Assembly: GCF_900143525.1 (NCBI RefSeq)
Contig: NZ_FREZ01000003.1
Coordinates: 124,001 to 188,000, forward strand
Direction of reading: 5' to 3'
DNA: 64,000 bases
Source of the DNA: Ruegeria sp. Alg231-54
Lineage (GTDB): Bacteria > Pseudomonadota > Alphaproteobacteria > Rhodobacterales > Rhodobacteraceae
This document shows positions 52,345 through 61,201 of the stretch, one piece after another (position 1 is the stretch's first letter; every line of letters starts with the position of its first letter). Position numbers and translations under genes: made by a program. The notes under the pieces were generated by a model. That model did no database searches, was not told where the DNA came from, and saw only the letters and a program-made list of their open reading frames with translations.

Positions 52345-53631
52345 TCAAGTTCCGGTTTTTGCCTGAACTGAATCGACGCGGCTGCCGGCCCAGGCGAGGT
52401 TGTCGCTGAGCTGGGCGAGGATGCTGATCGCGTCCTTCAGTGGCGCGTCACCGCTTTCGAATTGCAGCAGCAAAAGAAGATCAGTGGCCTTTTCAAACTC
52501 ACCGGGAATCCAGTCGGCTTCAGTGGCGATTTCGCCGCCTTGCTCCAGACGCTCTGCAAAATCTTCGACGATTTCCTGACAGCTGTTCAGGAACGCGGCG
52601 GGTTCAATATCCGATGTCTCGCGCAAGTCGTCATAGATGCTAGCAATTGCCGCCAGCCAGTCTTCAAGGATCGGGTTTTCAAGCGGGGGAAGGGCGGATT
52701 CCAGCGTCGCATGAATTGAGGGGGCTTCGACCTGCGCTGGTTCAGCTTCTGCGATGTTCAGGCTGGCCAGAAACGGAAGAAACTCCTGCTCGATGTCATT
52801 TTGGGCAGCTTCCAAATCCTTCAAACGCCGCTCAGATGCGACTTGCAGGACCTGTTCGGCCAGATTTTGACCGCCACAGGTCTCCCACAAATCAAAATCA
52901 GGCTCGGGTTCTTGCGCCATAGCCTTGACGGCGACCGGTGTGCCAATGGGCACGACAGACCGGAAGAATTTACCTTTTTCTTTTTCCAACCGGTGCAGAA
53001 CACGGTCCAGCGCGTCCCGAACCGGGGGGAGATCCGCGTGGGTTACGGCCAGCAAACTGTTCGAGCGCAACTCTTGCGGAACTTGTGCCCACAGGTGGCG
53101 CTCAGTCTCACGCCAGGCATTGGTTCCGTTCGTGCACCAGATGGCACAATCGACATAGGATAATAGGTCCAGAGTGGACTTGTAGGTGTCATCCAGTGCG
53201 CCGGTTCCCGGCAGATCGAATAATGAGATCTCTTGCAGGGCAGGGGTATTCAACCCAACCGAGATAAAATCAGGGTTATCAGCCGCGGCTTTTTCCAGCG
53301 CAATGCCGGAATAGACTTTGGGCTCTTTGTCCCACCAGCCAACCGTGGTTTCCGGTGCGTCCGCATAGGCCACGATGACCAATGGCAGTTTCAGATGCTG
53401 CGGACCCGTGGGCAGAATGTCCGCCCCGGCTAGCATGTTTGCGAGGCTGGATTTCCCGGCCCCGAATTCCCCGGCAAAACCGATATTGACCGCATTCGAA
53501 AGCCGTTCGGCATGGAACAAGGCGCGCTCGCGCATCTTGTCCAGACCGGCCTCTGATGGCAGGTTTTCGGTGGCGGTCAGGAAGCGTTCAAGCTTGCGTA
53601 CTTCCTGTTCGGTTCCGGGAAATTCAATCAT
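52345..53631 (-). CDS. Dynamin-like small GTPase, paired with the gene at 53628-55670
   Basis: A 428-residue GTPase of the dynamin/Era-like P-loop class: P-loop GEFGAGKSS (54-62), switch region LPTGPQHLKLPLV, DLPGTG (139-144) and THAD (197-200) in the NKxD position. It shares the unusual motif WCTNGTNAWRETER (165-178) with the GTPase at 57055-58773. The C-terminal half (~270-428) is helical and unrecognised. Its ATG overlaps the stop of the preceding large dynamin by four bases, so the two are co-translated and probably work as a pair. No membrane segment is seen. Biological role unknown. Confidence 0.8.
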   Translation of the reverse strand: MIEFPGTEQEVRKLERFLTATENLPSEAGLDKMRERALFHAERLSNAVNIGFAGEFGAGKSSLANMLAGADILPTGPQHLKLPLVIVAYADAPETTVGWWDKEPKVYSGIALEKAAADNPDFISVGLNTPALQEISLFDLPGTGALDDTYKSTLDLLSYVDCAIWCTNGTNAWRETERHLWAQVPQELRSNSLLAVTHADLPPVRDALDRVLHRLEKEKGKFFRSVVPIGTPVAVKAMAQEPEPDFDLWETCGGQNLAEQVLQVASERRLKDLEAAQNDIEQEFLPFLASLNIAEAEPAQVEAPSIHATLESALPPLENPILEDWLAAIASIYDDLRETSDIEPAAFLNSCQEIVEDFAERLEQGGEIATEADWIPGEFEKATDLLLLLQFESGDAPLKDAISILAQLSDNLAWAGSRVDSVQAKTGT

Positions 53632-55670
53632 TCCGCAGCCTCTGCTAATTTCTTGTCGGCGCTATTGCCGCCGAATACCGCATCCAGATCATCTGCGACA
53701 CGTTGCGCCTGATCGAATGCTGCCTGTGCTTCTGCACGAACATTGGTTTGGCCGGTTCCGACCCGTTGTTCAAGATGTCCAGCCAACAATGCCAGATAAT
53801 GGTCAAGAACGGTGTTCAGACGCTCAAGCAGATCGGCGCGCGCCGTGTCCACCAGATCGTCCCCGATCATTTCGAATTCCTGAACGATCATCCGCTCGGC
53901 CCGAGCGACCACACTTTTGCGCGAAATCAGCCGGGACAACCAGCTGACGCGCAATTCCACGGTGATGCCCCGGGTAAGTGCCGTGGTATCAGGACGGAAC
54001 CATCGAACTGCACTGGTGTTCATCCGGCTATCGGCCGGGTCCTGCCAGCCGGGCAGGGCGCGAAGCGCGGCATTGCTGTTCATGTCGACGGCGTAAAGTT
54101 CGCTGAGCATTCGCTGCCGCACCACCTGTGTTGCACCCTGAACCAGCTCGCGCATGCGATCCCGCAGCGGTGAAAAGTTCAATTCAGTGTCACCTCCCTT
54201 GGCCAACAAAGGGGAATCGCCATTCGGTCCGCGGACAACGGCGGAGACGGCTTCGGATACAGTGTCATCCATGACGCCGCGAAGATTGGCCAACACATCA
54301 TCCATATCGTCAATAATCTGTGTGGTTTTTTGCGAAACCAGCGCGCGCAGCTCGGCCAATGTTTTGTCGTTTTCGTCGCCGTCGGTCACGTCGGCGGAGT
54401 TTTCGTCGTCAATTACGCGCAGATGGGCCTTGGACCGTTCCAGCTCACCTTGCGCAAAACTGTTAAGGTGCTGCCAGGCCATCTTGAGCTGTTCGTCACG
54501 GGGCCCTTGGGTCAAGGCGTGCGTAACGTGGCGGCGCAGATCGGGCAGACCAGAGGCGATCATTGCGGCAAAGCGCAAAACGCCCTCACGGCTGATTGGG
54601 CCGGGGCCCTGTTTTATCTCTTCTACTCCGTCCAGATATTGCTTCATCTGCTCAGGATGGGCGCGCAGCCAAGCCAGAACATGATCGTGGTTCACGCCGG
54701 TATCGTCACCGGTCAAGGCATAGTGGGCCCATTGGGCACTACCCATCAGGACATCAATGTCCGAATTGCCCAGGGCTTTTTCCAGGCCATCCAAAACGTC
54801 GGCTCTGACTTTTCCGGCATCCTCGGCCCCACCACCCAACTCGTCCACACGGTTGATGAAAACAACAATCTGTCCCAGTTCCAACGCCTGCATCAGGCGG
54901 AACAGCTTCAAGTCCGCCCGCGACAAGGCCTGATGCGCGGACAATACAACAACAAAGAAATCGGATTCCTTGAGGTATTGGCGCGAGATTTCCTCGCGGA
55001 TCAGCAGCGGGTCGTTGACGCCCGGCGTGTCCGTGACCGTCAGCGGGAACGGAAAATGGCCAATGTCAAAGTAGACCTCGGCCTTGCGCGTGATGTCACT
55101 GTACAGTCCCCGATCTGAACCGGGGTCGTATTCTTCGCTGTCGGTCGGATCGTCACCCGCACAAACATAACGGGCCAGATCGTCCGAGTTCAGCTGCTCC
55201 AGATCGTGATGCTGACCCAGCAACTGCTCATAGCTGTCGCCCAATCGCAGTTGGGCGCGGGTTTTCATCGCGTCGACCTGCTCTTCAATCATCTCGCGCT
55301 TATAGCTGTCCTCGTCATCGGGGAACATGTTGCGCAGCTCTTCGCCCTCGGCGATCAGAGCTTGCCACTGACGGTTATCGAAGAAATGAAATTCGGCCCC
55401 TTGGGTTCGACCCGAGGGGTGACCGAAATGCATATCGGTGATCACGGTCGTCCACGGATTAACATCCGAGGGCAGGTATTCGGCCTGCCCCGTAAACCCG
55501 TTGATAAGGCGGGACTTGCCAGCCTTGATCTGCCCGACAAATGCAATTGACGGTTTCAGATTTGATAGATCGCCTACAATGCGTGAAATAAACTGGCGGG
55601 TCTCGTCGTTGCTGACCCCGTTCATGTCTTCGGCGATTCGAATTAACTCACGACGGTTATTTTCACTCAT
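53628..55670 (-). CDS. Dynamin-family large GTPase (second copy)
   Basis: A 680-residue bacterial dynamin-like protein. The GTPase has GQIKAGKS (46-53), the G2-type LPSDVNPWTTVIT (66-78), DTPGVND (214-220) and NRVDEL (273-278). A long helical part follows, including a basic-aromatic stretch SWLSRLISRKS near residue 576 that could insert into a membrane. It is a clear paralogue of the protein encoded at 58782-60794, sharing DVNPWT and RYVC motifs. The start at 55670 (MSENNRREL) was preferred over 55697. It is coupled to the small GTPase downstream. Such proteins remodel or guard membranes; the specific role is unknown. Confidence 0.85.
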   Translation of the reverse strand: MSENNRRELIRIAEDMNGVSNDETRQFISRIVGDLSNLKPSIAFVGQIKAGKSRLINGFTGQAEYLPSDVNPWTTVITDMHFGHPSGRTQGAEFHFFDNRQWQALIAEGEELRNMFPDDEDSYKREMIEEQVDAMKTRAQLRLGDSYEQLLGQHHDLEQLNSDDLARYVCAGDDPTDSEEYDPGSDRGLYSDITRKAEVYFDIGHFPFPLTVTDTPGVNDPLLIREEISRQYLKESDFFVVVLSAHQALSRADLKLFRLMQALELGQIVVFINRVDELGGGAEDAGKVRADVLDGLEKALGNSDIDVLMGSAQWAHYALTGDDTGVNHDHVLAWLRAHPEQMKQYLDGVEEIKQGPGPISREGVLRFAAMIASGLPDLRRHVTHALTQGPRDEQLKMAWQHLNSFAQGELERSKAHLRVIDDENSADVTDGDENDKTLAELRALVSQKTTQIIDDMDDVLANLRGVMDDTVSEAVSAVVRGPNGDSPLLAKGGDTELNFSPLRDRMRELVQGATQVVRQRMLSELYAVDMNSNAALRALPGWQDPADSRMNTSAVRWFRPDTTALTRGITVELRVSWLSRLISRKSVVARAERMIVQEFEMIGDDLVDTARADLLERLNTVLDHYLALLAGHLEQRVGTGQTNVRAEAQAAFDQAQRVADDLDAVFGGNSADKKLAEAAE

Positions 55671-55736
55671 ACTGTTACCCTGGGTACTTGCAATCACAGA
55701 TTGAATTAGTCGAAAAATTGAATATTACGGGCGCGC

Positions 55737-56597
55737 TCATTCGGAACGCTCCGTCAGAGATGTCCACAGATTCACAATGGCGCCTAGCTTGCGCGCCTCG
55801 TGAACGACCATGGAGAATTCCTTGCCGTCATTCAGGACGGCCAAACCAGAACCTTTACCGCCGGACGGACGCATGACGATCAGTTGCGGATGATCCAGCG
55901 CGGCGGCAGCGTCATCATCCCAGCCCGACAGGTCACGTGCGAACTGCGCCAGCAAAGTTTCATCTGCATGTAATGGCTGACCTTCACTACAATCGCCGTC
56001 AGACTGAACCATTTCCCCGCCTTCAGCTTTGACCTGGATGCGACCAACAGCCAAACGCTGGCTGCCGAGATAGAACTGGTTGGCCAAATCGCTGGCATCG
56101 TCTGTTGGTGCCGCGTCATTTGCGGGCTCGGCAGTGTCCGGAACGACCGCTATGACGGGTTCAGCTGGCATTGCGATCATCGTGCAAGCACTAGCGATTT
56201 CGCTAAAAGTGATTCCGACATCGTCCGCTTCCAGCGTGGCGTCCGGCCGCAGAGATATCAGGCTGAGCGGTGCAGGCGCGACGGCAATATCGGTTACCAG
56301 CTGCGCCAATTGACCCGCCAGCGTATCGCGCTCTTCGGTTTCAAAATCAGGCGCAACGCCGGACCGGACACGAAAGACATCAGTAACCCGAGAGCTGTTG
56401 ACCTCGATCGCGAGACAATCGCCATTGGCAGCCGTAAACTCCAACCGACGCGGCAAAACAGTGCCACGGATGGACTGCAATACCTTTTCGCGACGCTCAA
56501 GCGCAGTGTCACCAGCAAGCGCGACGGCTGGTTCCAGCCGCGCGACCGATGATCGCCCAATGTCCTCGAGCAAATCGAGTATGTTTGTATCCATCAT
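55737..56597 (-). CDS. Unrecognised two-domain cytosolic protein between the GTPase pairs
   Basis: A 286-residue protein of no family I recognise. The start ATG at 56597 is preceded by GAGGGGG at good spacing. Residues ~1-135 look like a mixed alpha/beta domain (LPRRLEFTAANGDCLAIEVN). A disordered Ala/Pro/Asp linker (~140-170) follows, then a second domain (~175-286) ending MVVHEARKLGAIVNLWTSL. No signal peptide or membrane segment is visible. It lies between the Roadblock-like gene (23-base gap) and the second dynamin gene, so it is probably a partner or regulator of the GTPases. That is inference from position only. Confidence 0.7.
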   Translation of the reverse strand: MMDTNILDLLEDIGRSSVARLEPAVALAGDTALERREKVLQSIRGTVLPRRLEFTAANGDCLAIEVNSSRVTDVFRVRSGVAPDFETEERDTLAGQLAQLVTDIAVAPAPLSLISLRPDATLEADDVGITFSEIASACTMIAMPAEPVIAVVPDTAEPANDAAPTDDASDLANQFYLGSQRLAVGRIQVKAEGGEMVQSDGDCSEGQPLHADETLLAQFARDLSGWDDDAAAALDHPQLIVMRPSGGKGSGLAVLNDGKEFSMVVHEARKLGAIVNLWTSLTERSE

Positions 56598-56620
56598 GCC
56601 GTGACCCCCTCTGGTCCCGT

Positions 56621-57022
56621 CTAAACTGCGGCCGCGACGGGCCCCAGACTGAGATGCGATTTTGTCAGTGCCAACCCTACATTCGCGCTGTTGCGACAGA
56701 TGTAGCAGACCACATGATCCGGATAGGCCTGCGTCCGCAAGAAAATGTTCAACCGATCCTTTGAAAACACCGCGATTTCCCCAAATCCCGGATTTTCGGT
56801 ATCAGCATTACCCGATTTCCGCAGCAATGCTTCAAAAGCACCCACGCCGCCGCCCTGAAACAGGTTCGCCACTGCAAGCGCGAGACTGTCCAGCACTTCG
56901 GCGTCCTCTTGATCGCGGACACTGGTCCCCAATAACATCCCTGTTTCCATGTCGATATACCCGGCTGCGACGCAGTCGGGTATCGTTTCCATCGCAGATT
57001 TCAGTGCGGCTTCGATAGACAT
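56621..57022 (-). CDS. Roadblock/LC7-like small protein
   Basis: A 133-residue protein whose layout fits the Roadblock/LC7 fold: an N-terminal helix ending in a Pro-Asp-Cys turn, a strand pair (AAGYIDMETGMLLGTSV), a long middle helix (EVLDSLALAVANLFQGGG), strands EIAVFSKDRLNIFLRTQ and HVVCYICRNSANVGLAL, and a final helix. Roadblock proteins such as MglB are partners or activators of small GTPases, so its place inside a GTPase operon is suggestive. The assignment is by fold pattern, not by a strict motif. A profilin-like or other alpha/beta protein is the alternative. Confidence 0.6.
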   Translation of the reverse strand: MSIEAALKSAMETIPDCVAAGYIDMETGMLLGTSVRDQEDAEVLDSLALAVANLFQGGGVGAFEALLRKSGNADTENPGFGEIAVFSKDRLNIFLRTQAYPDHVVCYICRNSANVGLALTKSHLSLGPVAAAV

Positions 57023-57054
57023 CGGGCTTCCCGTCCTTCTACCTTGGTTTCACG

Positions 57055-58773
57055 TTATAAAACATGCCATTCAGCCCCGCCCTTGTTCCCGGCTTTCGGA
57101 AGCGTTGAAACGTCTTTTTTCGCGTCGCGAGCGCCGTGTTCAGCGGCGATCTTGTCGAACTCTTCCAGGAAGGCCACAAAAACCTTTTTCAGGCCTTCCG
57201 GGTCTTCGGGAAGATCCTCACCAGCGGTGATCTCGCACCACATCGCCGATGCGCTGAGTGTTGATCCGGCGTCCGCATTCAGCAATTTCTCTAAGGATTC
57301 AGCCTCGGGCCCTGTCTCGGACGTTCCGTTTGACATAGGCACGACCTGTGTTTCGATCAGGCCGTTGGATTCGGGTTCCAGTTCGAACTCATCGGCTGCA
57401 CCATCCGATTGCTCGGCGAGCAATGCAACGATTGACGACACAGATGTGTCAGCGCATTGTGCGTCTGCTTCGGGGTTTTCGGATACAGTATCTTCAGCTG
57501 CGTCAGCCAGCTTATCCTCGATCGACGCCAACAGGTGATCCTGACCATCGGAGGCGGTGTCAGACTGATTAGCCTCGCCTTCACCCTCGGCTTCCAGTTC
57601 CAAGGTCTCTTCTTCGTCGAAATCCTCGTCATCCAGTTCAAGAAACGCGTTTTCTTCCGAAGGGATCTCGGCAACATCGGCCAAATTCAGAGGCTGACTG
57701 GGCGTTTCCCGGAAAAAAGAGCGCAATTCATCCTGATCGGTTTCAGGAGTGGTCTCTTCCGAGATCGCGGTCATTTCAGCCCGCAACCGTTCGGCCTCGT
57801 CTGCGTCAATGCGGGGTGCGCGTTCAGTATCGCCTGAGCGTGCCTCGACCCGGGCAGGACGGACCGGAAAGCTCGTTACGACTTCGTCCTGCAGAATTTC
57901 GCCCTGAACGGGATCGACCAGCTTTAGCGGGGCAGGCTGCTCTGCGCTCTCGGCGGGTTTGCGTGGACGGACAGGTTGCACACTGGGCATATGAGCAAGG
58001 CTGTTGTCGATCTGGTAACGCGCCAGCATGTCTGCCCGGTTGTCCATGATCTGTTCGGTGATCTCAAGAAAGCTGTCCACCATCTTGCCGCCGCCACTGC
58101 GTCCCCACAGTTCGGCATCACCGCTCTTGTCACGTGCGGTAATCGCATCGCGGGCCGAGAACAAAATCGACCGATTGAACAGATGCCCTGCCTCGCGGTT
58201 GACCCGGCGCAACACCTTCTGGCGGTCCTTCGCGCCCAGTGTATCCGCGCGGGTGACCAACAACAGCGAGTTGTGTTGCAACCGCTCCGGCAGCGCGACC
58301 CATGTCGCCCGTTCGGTCTCGCGCCAGGCCTGGGTAGAGTGTGTGCACCACAGCACCCCATTGGCCTGACCCACGGCGCGACGCCAGACATCAGTTGAAA
58401 TCTTGGGGTCCGAGATGCCGGGCGTATCGATCAGATCGACCGCCTCGAGAATGTCGGACTCAAGGAAAATACGCACGAATTGGGCGTCGTTGACGCCGAC
58501 AGACTCCAAGGCATCCAATTCGATGTTTTCGCGTGTGCCGTCATGGCGCTGCACATACGCAGATTTCTTGCCCCAGCTGAACCAGACGGGCGGCAACTGC
58601 GTGGCAGTCACCTGAGTCGGCAGCGTGTGCGACCGAAGCAGAAAGTTGATCAGCGTGGATTTGCCGGCGCTGAACTCTCCCATAAGCGCAAAGATCGGCT
58701 TGCGGCGGGACCACTGCTCAATGCGTTCCCATGCCTTGGGCGAGACGAAACGGGTTTGTGAGTCTTTTGCCAT
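57055..58773 (-). CDS. Dynamin-like GTPase with long acidic tail, paired with the gene at 58782-60794
   Basis: A 572-residue GTPase: P-loop GEFSAGKST (32-40), LPTQVTATQLPPV switch, DTPG (116-119) and TRAD (174-177). It shares WCTHSTQAWRETER (142-155) with the GTPase at 52345-53631 and so is its paralogue. Residues ~265-480 form a long, very acidic, probably disordered region with a Thr-rich EETTPETDQ (339-347) that could be a phosphorylation site. A C-terminal segment near 500-555 is helical (KVFVAFLEEFDKIAAEHG). It follows the large dynamin gene by 8 bases. No family with a known role is recognised. Confidence 0.8.
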   Translation of the reverse strand: MAKDSQTRFVSPKAWERIEQWSRRKPIFALMGEFSAGKSTLINFLLRSHTLPTQVTATQLPPVWFSWGKKSAYVQRHDGTRENIELDALESVGVNDAQFVRIFLESDILEAVDLIDTPGISDPKISTDVWRRAVGQANGVLWCTHSTQAWRETERATWVALPERLQHNSLLLVTRADTLGAKDRQKVLRRVNREAGHLFNRSILFSARDAITARDKSGDAELWGRSGGGKMVDSFLEITEQIMDNRADMLARYQIDNSLAHMPSVQPVRPRKPAESAEQPAPLKLVDPVQGEILQDEVVTSFPVRPARVEARSGDTERAPRIDADEAERLRAEMTAISEETTPETDQDELRSFFRETPSQPLNLADVAEIPSEENAFLELDDEDFDEEETLELEAEGEGEANQSDTASDGQDHLLASIEDKLADAAEDTVSENPEADAQCADTSVSSIVALLAEQSDGAADEFELEPESNGLIETQVVPMSNGTSETGPEAESLEKLLNADAGSTLSASAMWCEITAGEDLPEDPEGLKKVFVAFLEEFDKIAAEHGARDAKKDVSTLPKAGNKGGAEWHVL

Positions 58774-58781
58774 ATCGCTAC

Positions 58782-60794
58782 TTATGCTGCCTCGTTACTA
58801 AGATCTTTCAGGATGTCGCCCAGAATATCGTCACGCGATTTCTGTGGTGTCAGCCCTGCCATCAGAGCTGCGTTGCGGCTTGGATCACCCTCGGCCGAAG
58901 CCGAAATGCTAAGCAACGTCTCTTTCTGCTCGCGCATGAAATCCGACAGGATCGCCCGCACGTTTTCCAACACGGCTGCAACCTGATTTTCCTCGATATC
59001 CTTGGTGATCGAATTCGCCTCGGACGCGATCAGGCGCGTGTAGTCGGCTGCATAGGCTTCGAACCCTTTGCGGCGCTGCCACCAGCGACGCCACCAGGTG
59101 CTTTGCAAGTCCAATGCGATTGTTCGCCCAATACCGAGTGGGGGTGGGACACGTGGAACAATGGGCGCTTCGATACTGAACTCACCCAAGTGGTTGCCCA
59201 GTATCTTCTGATACAGCGTCTCAATATCTGCGGCCGCCGTATTGTACAGCGCACCTGCTTCTTTGCGCATCGACCGCGCAAAGCTGAAATACGCGGCCTT
59301 TTGCAAGGTCCGCAGACCCGCCGGGTCATACTGCCACGTGCCTTGTTCGCCGTTCCGTTCAAGGTGGGCAATCAGCGAATCCGTTGCTCGTTTGACAAAG
59401 TTGGTTTCCGCTGAATTCAGTCTCTCCAACACCTTCGCACGTAAGGATGCGGTCAGTTCAGCTACGTTCTTTTCGTATTGATCCGAGAGTGTGGCAATCG
59501 CGTCCTCTGGCGATACACCATCCAGATCACGCACAAGACCTTCGCCGCCTGAAAGGGTCTTGGCAACGGCCGTGGCGCGGATTTGGCTGGCTATGTTGCG
59601 GGCGCGGTGGCGGACGCGATCCAGCAAACGGGTGCCTGCGCCTTCGGCGATGCGCTCGTTCATGGCCAACAGCAAATCGGGCAAGCCTGACAGTGCCCAG
59701 ATCTTGTCGAGCGAGGGTGCCTGATCACCAAAACCAGCAGCCAGATAGAACGTGTTCAACGCCTCGCGCGATTCATCGGACAGAATCTCGGGGTTGCCCG
59801 TCAACGCGGCTTCGGCCCACAATGCGCTGCCAAAGACAACGCTGGTACTGGCATCGATATTGTTCTGCTTGAGCGTGTCCTGGATACGGTCACGGATTTC
59901 CGGGACCTGATTGACCGGATCAGCCAGTTCGTCAATTCGGTTCACAAACAGGATGATCTGCCGGTTCTCAAACTGGGCAATAATCCGCATCAGCGCCATG
60001 TCCATCGTTGTAAGCGCCTGGCTGGCAGCCAGAACAACAACGCAGACCTCAGATCCGCGCAAGCTTCGCAGGGTGATCTGCTCGCGGACCATGAATGTAT
60101 CGTTTACGCCTGGCGTGTCGCACAGTTTGAGCGCAATCGGGTATTGCGGGATGTCCATATACAACTCTGCCGACTTCGTTACATCGGCGAACCGCCCGGT
60201 CTTGGGGTTGATGTCCGGGTCATCTTCGTCGCCCAGACAGACATAGCGCTGGATCAGCTCTTCGTCGAAGTAATCATATTGATGGCTCTGCCCCAGAATC
60301 AGGTCGAAATGCTGGCCCAATCTGGATTCGGATTTAGCCTTCATCTCGCCGATCTGGCGACGAATGTCATCCATCTCGTCATCGGCGCCGGCGCGATTTG
60401 CCAGCTCACCCAGACGGCCGCCGCCGACCATCAGGTTGTCCCATTCTTCTTGTTCAAAGAAAGTAAACTTGGCGCGTTTGTCGCCTTCGGTACGGGTGTT
60501 GATGTTCAACGTGGTCACCACCGATGTCCACGGGTTCACATCCGATGGCAGCAGGGCGGGGCGCCCGGCTAGGATGTTCACGATCGAAGACTTGCCGGCC
60601 TTGACCTGCCCGACCATCGTAACGCTGGCCGAGAAATTCTCCATCCGCGTCTTCAGCGTGGCAAGGCGGGCGGACGAGCGCGCATCCGCCACCTCTGTCA
60701 ATTGATCAATCTGTGCGGTCAGCGAGTTCATCGCTGACGTCATGGGCGTCAGTGCCTCATTGCCAACTGATAAAAGATGGTCGTTGCGCGCCAT
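58782..60794 (-). CDS. Dynamin-family large GTPase (first copy)
   Basis: A 670-residue dynamin-like GTPase: GQVKAGKSS (62-70), LPSDVNPWTSVVT (82-94), DTPGVND (226-232) and NRIDEL (285-290), then a long helical stalk-like part. Near residue 566 the stretch TWWRRWWQRRKGF is rich in Trp and Arg and looks like a membrane-contact paddle. The same place in the paralogue at 53628-55670 reads WLSRLISRK. It is cytosolic with no true membrane segment. It starts two bases after the upstream gene and heads the first GTPase pair. By family it should bend or tether membranes after GTP binding. The cellular target is unknown. Confidence 0.86.
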   Translation of the reverse strand: MARNDHLLSVGNEALTPMTSAMNSLTAQIDQLTEVADARSSARLATLKTRMENFSASVTMVGQVKAGKSSIVNILAGRPALLPSDVNPWTSVVTTLNINTRTEGDKRAKFTFFEQEEWDNLMVGGGRLGELANRAGADDEMDDIRRQIGEMKAKSESRLGQHFDLILGQSHQYDYFDEELIQRYVCLGDEDDPDINPKTGRFADVTKSAELYMDIPQYPIALKLCDTPGVNDTFMVREQITLRSLRGSEVCVVVLAASQALTTMDMALMRIIAQFENRQIILFVNRIDELADPVNQVPEIRDRIQDTLKQNNIDASTSVVFGSALWAEAALTGNPEILSDESREALNTFYLAAGFGDQAPSLDKIWALSGLPDLLLAMNERIAEGAGTRLLDRVRHRARNIASQIRATAVAKTLSGGEGLVRDLDGVSPEDAIATLSDQYEKNVAELTASLRAKVLERLNSAETNFVKRATDSLIAHLERNGEQGTWQYDPAGLRTLQKAAYFSFARSMRKEAGALYNTAAADIETLYQKILGNHLGEFSIEAPIVPRVPPPLGIGRTIALDLQSTWWRRWWQRRKGFEAYAADYTRLIASEANSITKDIEENQVAAVLENVRAILSDFMREQKETLLSISASAEGDPSRNAALMAGLTPQKSRDDILGDILKDLSNEAA

Positions 60795-60796
60795 GT

Positions 60797-61201
60797 TCAG
60801 CCTCCGGTTCCTGTCGCGGCCAACGTGTCTGTTGGCGTGCTGGTCATGGTGTCGATTCGGGCGATCAGATTCAGCGCATTGCCCAGGATAGCGGCTTCGG
60901 CACCCGGCGAAATCGACTCAAACGTGTGGCAATCCGCCAAAACTTCGATCGAGCTGAAGCGCTCGCTGTTTTCAAGGCGGGCAAGGCGGCGTCCGGTCGG
61001 AAAACCCTCGGATTTGGTTTCGGGCAGCGGCATACGCGAGTTTGCAAGCAAGTACCGCCGCCCCGAGCGCGTACGCAACGAGACGCCAAACCCGGTGTTT
61101 GGATGGTCTCGATTCAGGGATTTGAGTTCGCCAAGAAAACTTTCACGCGCAAGACCAACGGCTTCTTGCTCGGCAGCTGCGGAGTTCATCATATTGGTCA
61201 C
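60797..61201 (-). CDS. Unrecognised small protein, first in the GTPase operon
   Basis: A 134-residue protein I do not recognise. The likely start is GTG at 61201 (an ATG three codons in is the alternative); an AGGG lies nine bases upstream. It is mixed alpha/beta with SGRRYLLANSRMPLP in the middle and a helical C-terminus, and has no signal or membrane segment. It starts four bases inside a short upstream reading frame and ends two bases before the large dynamin gene, so it is probably translated with it. A role as GTPase partner is inference only. Confidence 0.65.
   Translation of the reverse strand: MTNMMNSAAAEQEAVGLARESFLGELKSLNRDHPNTGFGVSLRTRSGRRYLLANSRMPLPETKSEGFPTGRRLARLENSERFSSIEVLADCHTFESISPGAEAAILGNALNLIARIDTMTSTPTDTLAATGTGG

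Noticed and set aside
45422-61201. Type VI secretion locus
   Set aside because: Kinase, PP2C and FHA genes suggested it, but there is no TssB/C sheath, ClpV, Hcp, VgrG, TssJLM or baseplate gene in the window.
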